NCBI GenBank assembly: GCA_016206755.1
Contig: JACQQZ010000033.1
Span: 1 to 8,817, forward strand
Reading direction: 5' to 3'
Source of the DNA: Candidatus Omnitrophota bacterium
Lineage (GTDB): Bacteria; Omnitrophota; Gorgyraeia; 1-14-0-20-64-10; JACQQZ01
Length of the DNA stretch: 8,817 nucleotides
Shown here: positions 1 through 7,498 of the stretch, piece after piece
Numbering within the stretch: position 1 is the first letter of the stretch
How the letters are laid out: the number at the start of each line of letters is the position of its first letter
Notes under the pieces: model-generated
Databases searched by the model: none
The model's input: only the letters and a program-made list of their open reading frames with translations
Told to the model about the DNA's origin: nothing
Made by a program: the position numbers and the translations under genes

Positions 1-297
1 CAATTCTCCGATCACCGGAATTTTAAAACGCTTCGCCCATTGAATCGGAACGGCCGACTCCGGCACGCCCGGACTGACCACCACCCTGCGCGCCCCTGGG
101 CAAAATTCTTCCGTGTGTCCCCCGGTTTCAACGGTGACGCCTTTCTCAGCAAGGGCCTGCGCCGTTGCGGCAATGGAAGCGGACTGCGCATGTTCCGTGG
201 CCCGGACGCGGCAGCCGCGCCTGAGCAAGAATTCGCAGCTGCTGACTCCGCTCTTCCCGAGTCCAACCACCAACACCGTTTGTCCAGGCGTGATCAT
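1..297 (-). CDS. murD: MurD, UDP-N-acetylmuramoyl-L-alanine--D-glutamate ligase (N-terminal part, cut by window edge)
   Basis: This is the N-terminal 99 residues of the cytoplasmic ligase that adds D-glutamate to UDP-MurNAc-L-Ala. The sequence opens with a Rossmann-like nucleotide-binding strand and glycine loop, VLVVGLGKSG (residues 8-17), and later shows the typical MurD motif SPGVP (75-79) followed by PVIGEL (94-99), which leads toward the central ATPase domain outside the window. The ATG at 295-297 is chosen because AGGAGG (304-309) lies 6 bases upstream and the Rossmann strand begins right after it. It follows mraY with a 15-base gap that contains this binding site, so it can be initiated independently. 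The ATP-binding and C-terminal domains are off the left edge, so intactness cannot be judged. Confidence 0.95.
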   Translation of the reverse strand, partial: MITPGQTVLVVGLGKSGVSSCEFLLRRGCRVRATEHAQSASIAATAQALAEKGVTVETGGHTEEFCPGARRVVVSPGVPESAVPIQWAKRFKIPVIGEL

Positions 298-312
298 CCC
301 GCCCCTCCTGTC

Positions 313-1401
313 CTACCGCAACTTCAACGTGCTGAAGCTGAAGAAAGCCAGCACCGCCCCGATGATCCAAAACCGGACGGTCACTTTGTTTTCCGGCCAG
401 CCTTTCAATTGAAAATGATGGTGCAGCGGAGCCATTAAAAAGATGCGCCTGCCGGTCAGTTGAAAAGAGGCCACTTGTAAAATCACGGACAACGCCTCCG
501 CGACAAAAATTCCGCCCACCAGGGCCAGCAAAAGTTCTTTCTTCACGAGGATGGCCACTGTTCCCAAGGCACCCCCCAATCCCAGCGATCCCGTGTCTCC
601 CATAAACAACGAAGCGGGATGCGCGTTGTACCACAAGAAACCGAGGCCGGCCCCCACCAAAGCCGCGCAAAAAATCGTCAGCTCCGCAGCGCCGGGAATG
701 TACGGAATCCACAAATACTCGGCAAAACCTTCATGCCCCGAAAGATAACTCATGCCGGCATACGCCAGGGCAATCAGGATGGCGCACCCGATGGCCAGAC
801 CATCCAATCCATCGGTGAGGTTGACGGCATTGGAGGCCCCCACCACCACCAAAATAATAAAAAGAAGAAACCAAGGCCCCAGATCCACCACCATCTGTTT
901 TGCGAACGGAATGTCCAGCACGGTGCCGACTTCCGGGCGGGTCAGAAACCAAGCTCCAAACAGCGTGGCCACCACCCACTGGCCGGCCATCTTTAAACCG
1001 GGCCGCAGGCCTTTGGAATTCCGCTGGCTCCATTTCAAGTAATCATCCACAAAACCGATGCCCGCCAACAGGAGCGTCACCAAAACCGCGGCCCAAATAA
1101 ACGGCTCGTGCAAATTGCCCCAGAGCAACGTGGAAAGAACCAGCGCCCCCACAATCAGAACCCCGCCCATCGTCGGAGTCCCCGTTTTGTGTTTGTACAA
1201 TTCGTGCAGCTTGGGGATCTCTTCACCGCGCCCGGTCTGTCCCATCCGGATCGATTTGAGCCACACGATCATGTGGGGATACAACCACAAGCTCAAGCCA
1301 AAAGCCGTCACGCTGGCCATCGCCGAGCGAAAGGTGATGTACCGGAAAACATTGAATCCAAACCACCAGTCCCTCAGCGGGTAGAAGAACTCATATAACA
1401 C
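313..1401 (-). CDS. mraY: MraY, phospho-N-acetylmuramoyl-pentapeptide-transferase
   Basis: This integral membrane enzyme transfers phospho-MurNAc-pentapeptide from UDP to undecaprenyl phosphate, making lipid I. Its 362 residues match the usual family size of about 360. Family motifs are present in order: GFNVFRYITFR (15-25), GTPTMGG (74-80), the aspartate pair in GFVDDYLKW (116-124, D119-D120), NLTDGLDGLA (194-203), FMGDTGSLGLGG (266-277, D269) and the histidine cluster APLHHHF (324-330). About ten hydrophobic segments can be seen. The start is a GTG at 1399-1401, because 14 residues before GFNVF is the spacing I recall for E. coli MraY. This puts the start 28 bases inside the end of murF. 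Only a weak GGAG lies 11 bases upstream, so translational coupling to murF is likely. Confidence 0.97.
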   Translation of the reverse strand: MLYEFFYPLRDWWFGFNVFRYITFRSAMASVTAFGLSLWLYPHMIVWLKSIRMGQTGRGEEIPKLHELYKHKTGTPTMGGVLIVGALVLSTLLWGNLHEPFIWAAVLVTLLLAGIGFVDDYLKWSQRNSKGLRPGLKMAGQWVVATLFGAWFLTRPEVGTVLDIPFAKQMVVDLGPWFLLFIILVVVGASNAVNLTDGLDGLAIGCAILIALAYAGMSYLSGHEGFAEYLWIPYIPGAAELTIFCAALVGAGLGFLWYNAHPASLFMGDTGSLGLGGALGTVAILVKKELLLALVGGIFVAEALSVILQVASFQLTGRRIFLMAPLHHHFQLKGWPENKVTVRFWIIGAVLAFFSFSTLKLR

Positions 1402-2744
1402 TGAATGACGCGCTCCATTTGCATGGCACGGGATCCTTTAATCAAGACCACGTCGCCCGGTTGAAGCAAATTCCCAAGCCGTCCGCCCAATTCATCGACA
1501 GAATTGCAATGCCAAATACGGGACAATCCGGATGCCCGCGCGGCACAGCTCAAGTGCTGCGCCAAGGAGCCCAGGGTGAGCAATCCATCGATGGGCAATT
1601 GCCCCATCCACGCCCCCAATTCAGAATGATAACGGTTGCCTTCATTTCCCAGCTCGCGCATGTCTCCAAAAACGATAAAGCGGCGGTTGGGACCGGCCCA
1701 CTGCAACAACGCCTCGACCGCAGAGCGGGCGGAGGCGGGATTGGCGTTGTAGGCATCGTTGATGAAACGCACGCCTCCGACGATCTGACGTTCGAGGCGC
1801 CCGCGGGGAGGAATCATGCTCGCCAAGGCAAGGGCTGCTTCCGACGGCTCGATGCCCGCCATCTGGGCGCAGGCGATGGCTGCCGCGGCATTCAAAAGAT
1901 TGTGTTGCCCCGGCAACGGCAAGCGAATCGGATAGCGGCGATTGATCAGCCCGCGGATTCCCCACGCCTCTTCCGCCAGCGGCTCGACCAAAATGTCCGC
2001 CTTGCGATCAGTGCCGAACCAGACAATACGCCCGGGCCAACCGACCGCGGCGTTGCGCAAATACGGGTCATCCATGTTGAGAACCGCCGTTCCCACAGGG
2101 CCCATCGCTTCAATCAGCTCCCACTTCGCGCGGGCCACCCCTTCCAAAGAACCAAAAAATTCCAAGTGCGCGGGCCCGATCCCTGTAATCACCGAAACAG
2201 TCGGCTCAATCATTCGACCCAGATGGTCCAGCTCTCCGAAGTGGTTGGTTCCCGCTTCCACAACAACAACCTCATCCTCGGCGCAGGCGCGCAGAAGCGT
2301 TAAAGGAACGCCGATGGCGTTGTTCTGCGTTCCGATGCTCGCCACGGTGCTGCGCCGTTCTTTCAGAATATGCGCCAACATTTCCTTCGTGGTGGTTTTG
2401 CCTGAAGAGCCGGCGATGGCAAAAACGGGGGCGCGGAGGGTTCGCCGCTGCAGATGCGCCAGTTGGCCCAGCGCCTGAAGCGTTTCAGGAACTTCCGCCA
2501 CCCAGGGAATGCCGGCGGCTTCCGATGCGCGGCCTTGAGCCACCAACACGCCGGCGCCTCCGTAGCCGGCCACCTGCTGCAAAAATTTGTGCCCGTCAAA
2601 TCGCCGGCCGGGCAATGCGACAAACAAATCGTTGGGGGTTGCCACGCGGGAGTCAATGACGACGCGGTCAAAATTTCGCCCCGGGTCTCCTTGGATCAGC
2701 CGCCCGTGCACCGTTTCCAAAATGTTTTCCGCCGCCCAGCTCAT
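1374..2744 (-). CDS. murF: MurF, UDP-N-acetylmuramoyl-tripeptide--D-alanyl-D-alanine ligase
   Basis: This cytoplasmic ATP-dependent ligase adds D-Ala-D-Ala to the UDP-MurNAc-tripeptide, completing the pentapeptide precursor for MraY. It has 456 residues, a normal family length. The N-terminal substrate domain has VVIDSR (28-33). The central domain has the P-loop GSSGKTTTK (112-120), the NNAIGVPLTLL segment (141-151), EAGTNHFGE (163-171) and GIGPAHLEFFG (188-198). The C-terminal domain has NDAYNANP (329-336), FGDMRELG (359-366) and LIKGSRAMQMER (434-445). The ATG overlaps the murE stop as ATGA (2741-2744), and a GGAGG-rich stretch lies about 8-12 bases upstream within murE. The 3' end contains the GTG start of mraY. 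Confidence 0.97.
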   Translation of the reverse strand: MSWAAENILETVHGRLIQGDPGRNFDRVVIDSRVATPNDLFVALPGRRFDGHKFLQQVAGYGGAGVLVAQGRASEAAGIPWVAEVPETLQALGQLAHLQRRTLRAPVFAIAGSSGKTTTKEMLAHILKERRSTVASIGTQNNAIGVPLTLLRACAEDEVVVVEAGTNHFGELDHLGRMIEPTVSVITGIGPAHLEFFGSLEGVARAKWELIEAMGPVGTAVLNMDDPYLRNAAVGWPGRIVWFGTDRKADILVEPLAEEAWGIRGLINRRYPIRLPLPGQHNLLNAAAAIACAQMAGIEPSEAALALASMIPPRGRLERQIVGGVRFINDAYNANPASARSAVEALLQWAGPNRRFIVFGDMRELGNEGNRYHSELGAWMGQLPIDGLLTLGSLAQHLSCAARASGLSRIWHCNSVDELGGRLGNLLQPGDVVLIKGSRAMQMERVIQCYMSSSTR

Positions 2745-4201
2745 GTCCGCACCCCCTCCATCTGAGACAACGCTTCACGCGCGACCACGCGATCATCGAA
2801 CTGAACCGCCGACTCGCCGAAGATTTGGACCGTTTCATGCCCCTTGCCCGCAATCAGCACCAGGCTTTGAGCGTCCGCTTCTTGAATGGCTTGCTGGATC
2901 GCCTGCCTGCGATCCAAAATGACGGTATACGAAGTTCCGGGCGCGATTCCGGCAATAATTTCCTCCGCAATTTTTTCAGGCGGTTCACTGCGCGGGTTAT
3001 CGGAAGTGAGGATCACCCGGTGCGCGCAGCGGCCAGCCACTGCGCCCATTCTGGGACGTTTCGTCCGGTCGCGGTCGCCGCCGCAGCCAAACACCAGGAT
3101 GATTTTTCGATCGGACACCGAGGTCAGCGCCTTGAGCACATTTTCCAACGCATCATCGGTGTGCGCGTAGTCGACGTACACCGGAAATGCCTGTCCGGCT
3201 GATACCGGCTCCAGCCGGCCGGGAACTCCCGGAAAATCGGCGACGGCTTTCACGAATGTTTCCAGCGGAATTTCCAAGGCCGCCGCGACGGCCGCCGCAG
3301 CGGCCAAATTGGAAAGGTTGTGCCGGCCCACCAGCGTTGTCCTGAATGAAACTTCCCCTGCCGGAGTCTGCAGTTGGGCCACAGAGCCGTCCACATCACA
3401 CCGCGTGGGAGTCACTTTCACATCCGCCGCACCCTCAACGCCAAAAGTCAGAACGCGCGCCCGCGTCTTGGTGCGAATGACATCCGAAGCAGGGTCGTCC
3501 GCATTCAGGACCGCTGCCGATTGGGAAGAAAGCCGGCAAAACAAAATGGCTTTGGCTTCCAGATATTTCTCGATCGTGCCGTGATAATCCAAATGTTCCG
3601 GGGTGAGGTTGGTAAAGACACCCACGTCAAAATGAACGCCCTCCACACGCCGTTGATCCAGCGCGTGCGACGACACCTCCATCGAGCATGCGACAAGCCC
3701 TTCGCTGCGCATTTCGTCCAACAATGCGGCCAGCTCCAAAGGTCCCGGCGTGGTGTTGCGCGAGGGCGAGGGCCGGCTTCCCACGCGGTATTCAACGGTT
3801 CCGATCAAACCGCATGGAAGGCCGGCCTGTTGGAAGAGATGTTGAACAAGATAGGAAACGGTTGTTTTTCCATTGGTCCCGGTGACACCGACCATGGTCA
3901 AATCCGAGGAAGGCCGTTCGAACCAAGTTTGAGCCAAAGCAGCCAGGCCGCTGCGGCTGTCCGGGATGCGGATCACCGGCACAGGAGAAGCGAATTCCGA
4001 CTCCGTGACCACAGCGCAAGCGCCGCGCTCAAGCGCTTGAGGAATAAATTCACTGCCGTCTTGCTTGACACCCTTGACGGCGATGTAGAGATAACCGGCT
4101 TCCACTTTTCGCGAATCACAAGTCAAGCCCTTGACCGTCAACTCCGGAGAAATATTTTCAAAAGGCAGGCCGCTTTCCTGTAGGAGTTTTTTGAAATTCA
4201 T
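2741..4201 (-). CDS. murE: MurE, UDP-N-acetylmuramoyl-L-alanyl-D-glutamate ligase, probably meso-diaminopimelate-adding
   Basis: This cytoplasmic Mur ligase adds the third stem-peptide residue. In 486 residues it shows CDSRKV (28-33), the P-loop TGTNGKTT (107-114), NTTPGP (149-154), MEVSSHALDQRR (174-185), the probable carbamylated lysine in YLEAKAILF (K217), VDYAHTDD (343-350), GCGGDRDRTKRP (372-383), DNPRSE (401-406) and GKGHE (452-456). DNPR is the established signature of enzymes that choose meso-diaminopimelate over lysine, so DAP specificity is inferred. I chose the ATG at 4199-4201: it forms TGATG with the ftsI stop, it has GAGG about 10 bases upstream, and the protein then begins MNFKKLL like its relatives. 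An in-frame ATG at 4208-4210 would add three residues but has GAGG almost touching it. Confidence 0.96.
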   Translation of the reverse strand: MNFKKLLQESGLPFENISPELTVKGLTCDSRKVEAGYLYIAVKGVKQDGSEFIPQALERGACAVVTESEFASPVPVIRIPDSRSGLAALAQTWFERPSSDLTMVGVTGTNGKTTVSYLVQHLFQQAGLPCGLIGTVEYRVGSRPSPSRNTTPGPLELAALLDEMRSEGLVACSMEVSSHALDQRRVEGVHFDVGVFTNLTPEHLDYHGTIEKYLEAKAILFCRLSSQSAAVLNADDPASDVIRTKTRARVLTFGVEGAADVKVTPTRCDVDGSVAQLQTPAGEVSFRTTLVGRHNLSNLAAAAAVAAALEIPLETFVKAVADFPGVPGRLEPVSAGQAFPVYVDYAHTDDALENVLKALTSVSDRKIILVFGCGGDRDRTKRPRMGAVAGRCAHRVILTSDNPRSEPPEKIAEEIIAGIAPGTSYTVILDRRQAIQQAIQEADAQSLVLIAGKGHETVQIFGESAVQFDDRVVAREALSQMEGVRT

Positions 4202-5928
4202 CAGTCCCATGCCTCAACGTTGCTCAGCCCGGCCGTCATCAAGCGCGGCGAGGGCTGAGTCCGTTGCTGCGCATAAGGCAAAATCTGGGCCGCCATGCCC
4301 TGAAAAGCCGGGGCGGCCACAACACCGCCGTAGTAGTAAGGATGCGGTTCATCCACCACAACCACCGCCGCCAATTGAGGATCCTCCGCAGGGGCAAAGC
4401 CGACAAAGGAGGCCGTAAAGCGGCTGTGGGAGTAAACGCCGCCTTCCACTTTCTGAGCCGTGCCGGTCTTACCGGCGACGCGAACCCCTGGAATTTTTGC
4501 AAACCTGCCCGTCCCTCTCTCCACAACACCTTCCAGCATCACCTTGAGATCCTTGACAACATCCGGCGAAATCACCTGCCGGACTTTTTGGGCATGCCCT
4601 GCATAGATGACCTGGGCGCTTTCATCGCGCACTTCTTTGATGATCCACGGCTTCATGAGAATGCCGTCATTGGCCACGGCTGAAATCATCGCCGCCAACT
4701 GCAGCGCGGTGACCGTGATTTCCTGACCCATTGGAATAGCGAACAGCGAAGGCCTCGACCAATTCTTGGGCTGCTTGGTCACACCGACCACTTCCCCCGG
4801 CAATTCGATTCCTGTCTTCTGTCCAAAACCGTAAGCACGAATGTACTTGTAAAGCGGCTCCGGCCCCAAACGTGCTGCCACTTTTGCGACGCCAATGTTG
4901 CTGGACTGCTCAATCACCTCCCGAAAAGTCAGCCAACCATGCGGATGGGCATCGTGCAAAATTTTACCGGCGATGCGATATTCCCCTTGCTCACAAAAAA
5001 ACCGCTCGTTGGGGGTGGTCACTTTTTCTTGCAGGGCTGCCGAAGCCGTGACGATTTTAAAAATCGAGCCGGGCTCAAATGTATCGGTGACGGCCCGATT
5101 GCGGCGCGCGTCCGCAGGAAGCGCCCCCGGTTTATTTGGATCGAAGGAAGGTTGATTGGCCATGGCCAGAATCTCGCCCGTGCGCGGATTCATCACCACC
5201 ATGCAGGCCCCTTTTGCATTGTATTTTTTGTAAACGTCCAACAACGCCTGCTCGGCCGCATACTGAATCACCTGATCGACGGTCAATGCCACGTCCAATC
5301 CGTTGCGCGGAGCCACCATTTCCCGCGGCTCCCCCTCCAAGCGGCGCTGTTTCGCATCCCGCTGCAGCCACCGCCAACCGGACTTGCCGGCCAGCCAATG
5401 GTCCAAGCCCAATTCCATACCTTCCAGACCCCGATGGTCTAATCCGGCAAAACCGATCAGGTGCGCGCCCAACGATCCGCCGGGATAAACCCGCTTGGGT
5501 TCTTTCACCATTTCAATGCCGGGAATGCGGAGTTTTTTAATTTGATCAGCGGCGCGGTTGGAAGTTTTTCGGGCGAGCCAGACAAAACCTTTTTGCTGTT
5601 TGAGCTGCTCAAGAAGCGTTGCTTCAGAGACGCCCAAAATGGGGGCAAGCATGCGGGCCGTCTTCGGTTTGTTTTTCACCCAACGAGGATCTGCATACAC
5701 AGAAGCCAGGCGAATGTCGGTGGCAAGGGGTTGAAGATTGCGGTCGTACAAGGTGCCGCGGGTGGCGGGAATTTCAACGATGAGCTGATGCTGTTGATGG
5801 GCCAAACGCAGATACTGGCCGGCTCCGACCACTTGCAACCACAGCAGCCGGCCCCAGACCAAGCAGCTCAGTGCAACGAAAACGAGGACGACCGCCGCCA
5901 AGCGATTCTTATGCGCCTTGGATAACAT
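4201..5928 (-). CDS. ftsI: FtsI/PBP3-type septal peptidoglycan DD-transpeptidase
   Basis: This class B penicillin-binding protein cross-links septal peptidoglycan and works with FtsW, FtsL and FtsB at the divisome. Its 575 residues begin with a short basic tail and one membrane anchor (about 10-32). The pedestal domain follows, with RGTLYDRN (57-64) and RVYPGGSLGAHLIGFAG (146-162). The transpeptidase domain has all three catalytic motifs: SIFK (S288, K291), SSN (342-344) and KTGTAQ (487-492). There are no PASTA repeats, and the tail after about residue 555 is short and polar. The ATG at 5926-5928 is the only reasonable start: an in-frame TGA lies two codons upstream and the membrane segment begins ten residues in. 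The Shine-Dalgarno is poor. GGGAGG lies 15 bases away and partly in a small hairpin. The stop meets the murE start. Confidence 0.96.
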   Translation of the reverse strand: MLSKAHKNRLAAVVLVFVALSCLVWGRLLWLQVVGAGQYLRLAHQQHQLIVEIPATRGTLYDRNLQPLATDIRLASVYADPRWVKNKPKTARMLAPILGVSEATLLEQLKQQKGFVWLARKTSNRAADQIKKLRIPGIEMVKEPKRVYPGGSLGAHLIGFAGLDHRGLEGMELGLDHWLAGKSGWRWLQRDAKQRRLEGEPREMVAPRNGLDVALTVDQVIQYAAEQALLDVYKKYNAKGACMVVMNPRTGEILAMANQPSFDPNKPGALPADARRNRAVTDTFEPGSIFKIVTASAALQEKVTTPNERFFCEQGEYRIAGKILHDAHPHGWLTFREVIEQSSNIGVAKVAARLGPEPLYKYIRAYGFGQKTGIELPGEVVGVTKQPKNWSRPSLFAIPMGQEITVTALQLAAMISAVANDGILMKPWIIKEVRDESAQVIYAGHAQKVRQVISPDVVKDLKVMLEGVVERGTGRFAKIPGVRVAGKTGTAQKVEGGVYSHSRFTASFVGFAPAEDPQLAAVVVVDEPHPYYYGGVVAAPAFQGMAAQILPYAQQRTQPSPRLMTAGLSNVEAWD

Positions 5929-5974
5929 CGCTCAAGAAGCCGGCCTCCCAAGCCGGTGGATGTTGTTTGAACTG

Positions 5975-6355
5975 CTACGGGACGGGTTGAGCTTCGGCAG
6001 TCGCTCGCGGTGTCAGCATGCGCGCGAACAACCGGCGACCCCGCTCCAACAAACCCGGCGCGCCCGGTTTGGCAACAACAAGAGAAGAGGGCGATGAAGG
6101 CAGCCATGCAACGCGGCTCGGGACAACCCATTCAACATCGCGCCGAGCCAGCCGCTGCTCCAACAGCTGAGGCGCCTGAAGGGTGAGGACATTTGAGAGA
6201 AGGATGCGGTGCTGGTCAAGCATGTCCGCCTTCAGTTGAGCGCGTTGTTCGATGGCGTATCCCGCTTCAATCAAAGCGATCTGCTGATCGGTATAGGCGA
6301 GTGCCAACAACGCCCCAACACCGATGCCCGCCAGCGTCCGCTTGAGCCGTTTCAT
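5975..6355 (-). CDS. ftsL: FtsL-like bitopic division protein (small membrane protein with coiled coil)
   Basis: This 126-residue protein has a basic N-terminus (MKRLKRT), one membrane span (about 7-21) and then a charged helical stretch (about 23-72) whose leucine, isoleucine and alanine spacing suggests a coiled coil. A proline-rich tail reaches the C-terminus. That layout, its size and its place between rsmH and ftsI are those of FtsL, which links the FtsQ/FtsB complex to FtsI and FtsW. The match rests on topology and gene order, since FtsL has almost no conserved sequence. The segment LEQRLARRDVEWVVPSRVAW (65-84) resembles the region after the FtsL coiled coil, where a short conserved stretch is usual. 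The tail after residue 85 is longer than in many FtsL proteins. The ATG overlaps the rsmH stop as ATGA (6352-6355). A non-homologous protein filling the same role is the main alternative. Confidence 0.75.
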   Translation of the reverse strand: MKRLKRTLAGIGVGALLALAYTDQQIALIEAGYAIEQRAQLKADMLDQHRILLSNVLTLQAPQLLEQRLARRDVEWVVPSRVAWLPSSPSSLVVAKPGAPGLLERGRRLFARMLTPRATAEAQPVP

Positions 6356-7299
6356 GGCACCCTTTTCTCTCCTGCCCTCAACCGAGCGCTGCGCGACCGG
6401 GGATTCTCCTGCACTTCCCGGTCCGTGGGCCTGATCGGTTTGCGCGTTAAAACGAAAAATTTTTCTGTTCGCGCCGCAGCCAAAAGCCCGAGGGCCATGG
6501 TGCGGCTTCCTTTGGCCGCAGCCAAAAATGCCCGCTTCACAATTCGATCTTCCAGAGAATGATAAGAAATGATGACGACGCGCCCATTGGGCTTGAGCCG
6601 TTCAATGACTTTCGGGATCAGATTTTCCAAAATTTCCAACTCTTGATTCACGGCGATTCTAAGCGCTTGAAAAGTCCGTGTGGCAGGATGAATCTTCTGC
6701 CAACCTCGCCCGCGCGGCATCGCTTTGAGAACCGCGCGCACCAAAGCTTCTGTGGTGGTGATCGGCCGGGCCGCAACGATGTTGCGGGCAATCCGGCGAG
6801 ACCAGCGCTCCTGGCCATACTCAAAGATGATTTGGGCAATGTCTTGTTCGGACCAGCGATTGACGATCTCTTGCGCGGAGAGCTCTGCTTCCGAATCCAT
6901 CCGCATGTCGAGCGGACCATTTTCACGAAAACTAAATCCACGCTGGGCGGAATCCAATTGCATGGAGGAAACGCCCAAATCCAACAACGCGCCGTCCAAT
7001 TCATGGACACCGCATTGTGCGAGCAGCGCATCCAGCTCTTTGAAATTCCCGTGAACAAACATCACCTGTTTCTCCAAATCCGCAAGTTGTTTCTTCGCAA
7101 AAACAAGGGCCTGGGTATCCTGATCCACGGCCACCACGCGCGCCGCCGGCCCGGCCGACTCAAGAATTCCCCGGGTATGTCCGCCCGCTCCGACAGTCGC
7201 GTCCAAGTACACGCCCCCGGGGGCAGGCGCCAAATATTCGACCGATTCCTTGAGCATCACCGGCCGGTGGCCGGAATGACCGCTCGAGAACCCGCTCAC
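6352..7299 (-). CDS. rsmH: RsmH (MraW), 16S rRNA (cytosine(1402)-N(4))-methyltransferase
   Basis: This SAM-dependent methyltransferase methylates N4 of C1402 in 16S rRNA, near the ribosomal P site. Its 315 residues are typical. The N-terminal HRPVMLKESVEYL (11-23) is a family hallmark. The SAM-binding loop is YLDATVGAGGHTRGIL (31-46), followed by VVAVDQD (55-61). Further signatures are LLDLGVSSMQLD (105-116), GFSFRENGPLDMRMD (121-135), HPATRTFQALRI (204-215) and ISYHSLEDRIVKR (244-256). The start is a GTG at 7297-7299 that overlaps the stop of a small upstream ORF as GTGA. No Shine-Dalgarno precedes it, so initiation probably depends on ribosomes finishing that ORF. An internal ATG at M15 would remove part of the conserved N-terminus. 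The stop overlaps the ftsL-like start. Confidence 0.96.
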   Translation of the reverse strand: MSGFSSGHSGHRPVMLKESVEYLAPAPGGVYLDATVGAGGHTRGILESAGPAARVVAVDQDTQALVFAKKQLADLEKQVMFVHGNFKELDALLAQCGVHELDGALLDLGVSSMQLDSAQRGFSFRENGPLDMRMDSEAELSAQEIVNRWSEQDIAQIIFEYGQERWSRRIARNIVAARPITTTEALVRAVLKAMPRGRGWQKIHPATRTFQALRIAVNQELEILENLIPKVIERLKPNGRVVIISYHSLEDRIVKRAFLAAAKGSRTMALGLLAAARTEKFFVLTRKPIRPTDREVQENPRSRSARLRAGEKRVP

Positions 7300-7427
7300 A
7301 GCATGGAGTCGTTGGCGTATCGGCGCAGCAGTTCATGCGGGTCGTGGGCTTGCCGGCTCATGCGAAACCAATAGGACGTTTCCCGTTTCCGTGAATCCGA
7401 ATCCGGACGGCCTTTCAACTGATCCAT
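7296..7427 (-). CDS. Candidate 43-residue small protein between mraZ and rsmH, function unknown
   Basis: I do not recognise this protein. It is hydrophilic and strongly charged. The N-terminal half is rich in D, R and K. The second half, from SYWFRMSRQAHDPHELLRR, could form an amphipathic helix, and the protein ends in NDSML. It has no membrane segment or cysteine. It is called because GGAGGAG (7431-7437) stands 3 bases before the ATG (the GGAGG core is 5 bases away), the third codon positions are G/C-rich like the neighbours, and its TGA overlaps the rsmH GTG as GTGA, the same junction style as the other genes of the operon. An in-frame ATG at 7482-7484, giving 62 residues, has no binding site. 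It could be a real small protein or a leader ORF whose translation only serves to start rsmH. Confidence 0.55.
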   Translation of the reverse strand: MDQLKGRPDSDSRKRETSYWFRMSRQAHDPHELLRRYANDSML

Positions 7428-7430
7428 GTG

Positions 7431-7479
7431 CTCCTCCAAACGAATCAGCCGAATGCAAGATGTACGCAAACTGGAGGAG
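7431..7479 (-). promoter_or_regulatory. Inverted repeat that can hide the Shine-Dalgarno of the small gene before rsmH
   Basis: In the minus-strand transcript CTCCTCCA (7472-7479) is followed 33 bases later by its perfect complement TGGAGGAG (7431-7438). The second arm is the ribosome binding site of the 43-codon ORF. If the 8-bp stem forms, that ORF and, through the GTGA overlap, rsmH would be poorly translated. The first arm starts 19 bases after the mraZ stop codon (7499-7501). The pairing is seen in the sequence; the regulatory role is inferred. Confidence 0.45.
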
Positions 7480-7498
7480 TTCATAAAATTAGGATAGT

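Noticed and set aside
1419..2303. 294-codon open frame on the plus strand opposite murF
   Set aside because: It lies antisense to a clearly functional murF, its peptide is rich in R, H, Q and P without any recognisable domain, and it is a by-product of GC-rich codon use. The same applies to the plus-strand frames opposite murE (3374-4183) and rsmH (6559-7374).
4208..4210. ATG at 4208-4210 as the murE start
   Set aside because: GAGG is one base from this ATG, which is too close, while the ATG three codons on has proper spacing and the TGATG junction with ftsI. The difference is only three residues.
7482..7484. Longer 62-residue form of the small gene starting at this ATG
   Set aside because: It has no Shine-Dalgarno, and the first 19 residues would be encoded by the hairpin arm and loop. 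The downstream ATG has GGAGGAG.
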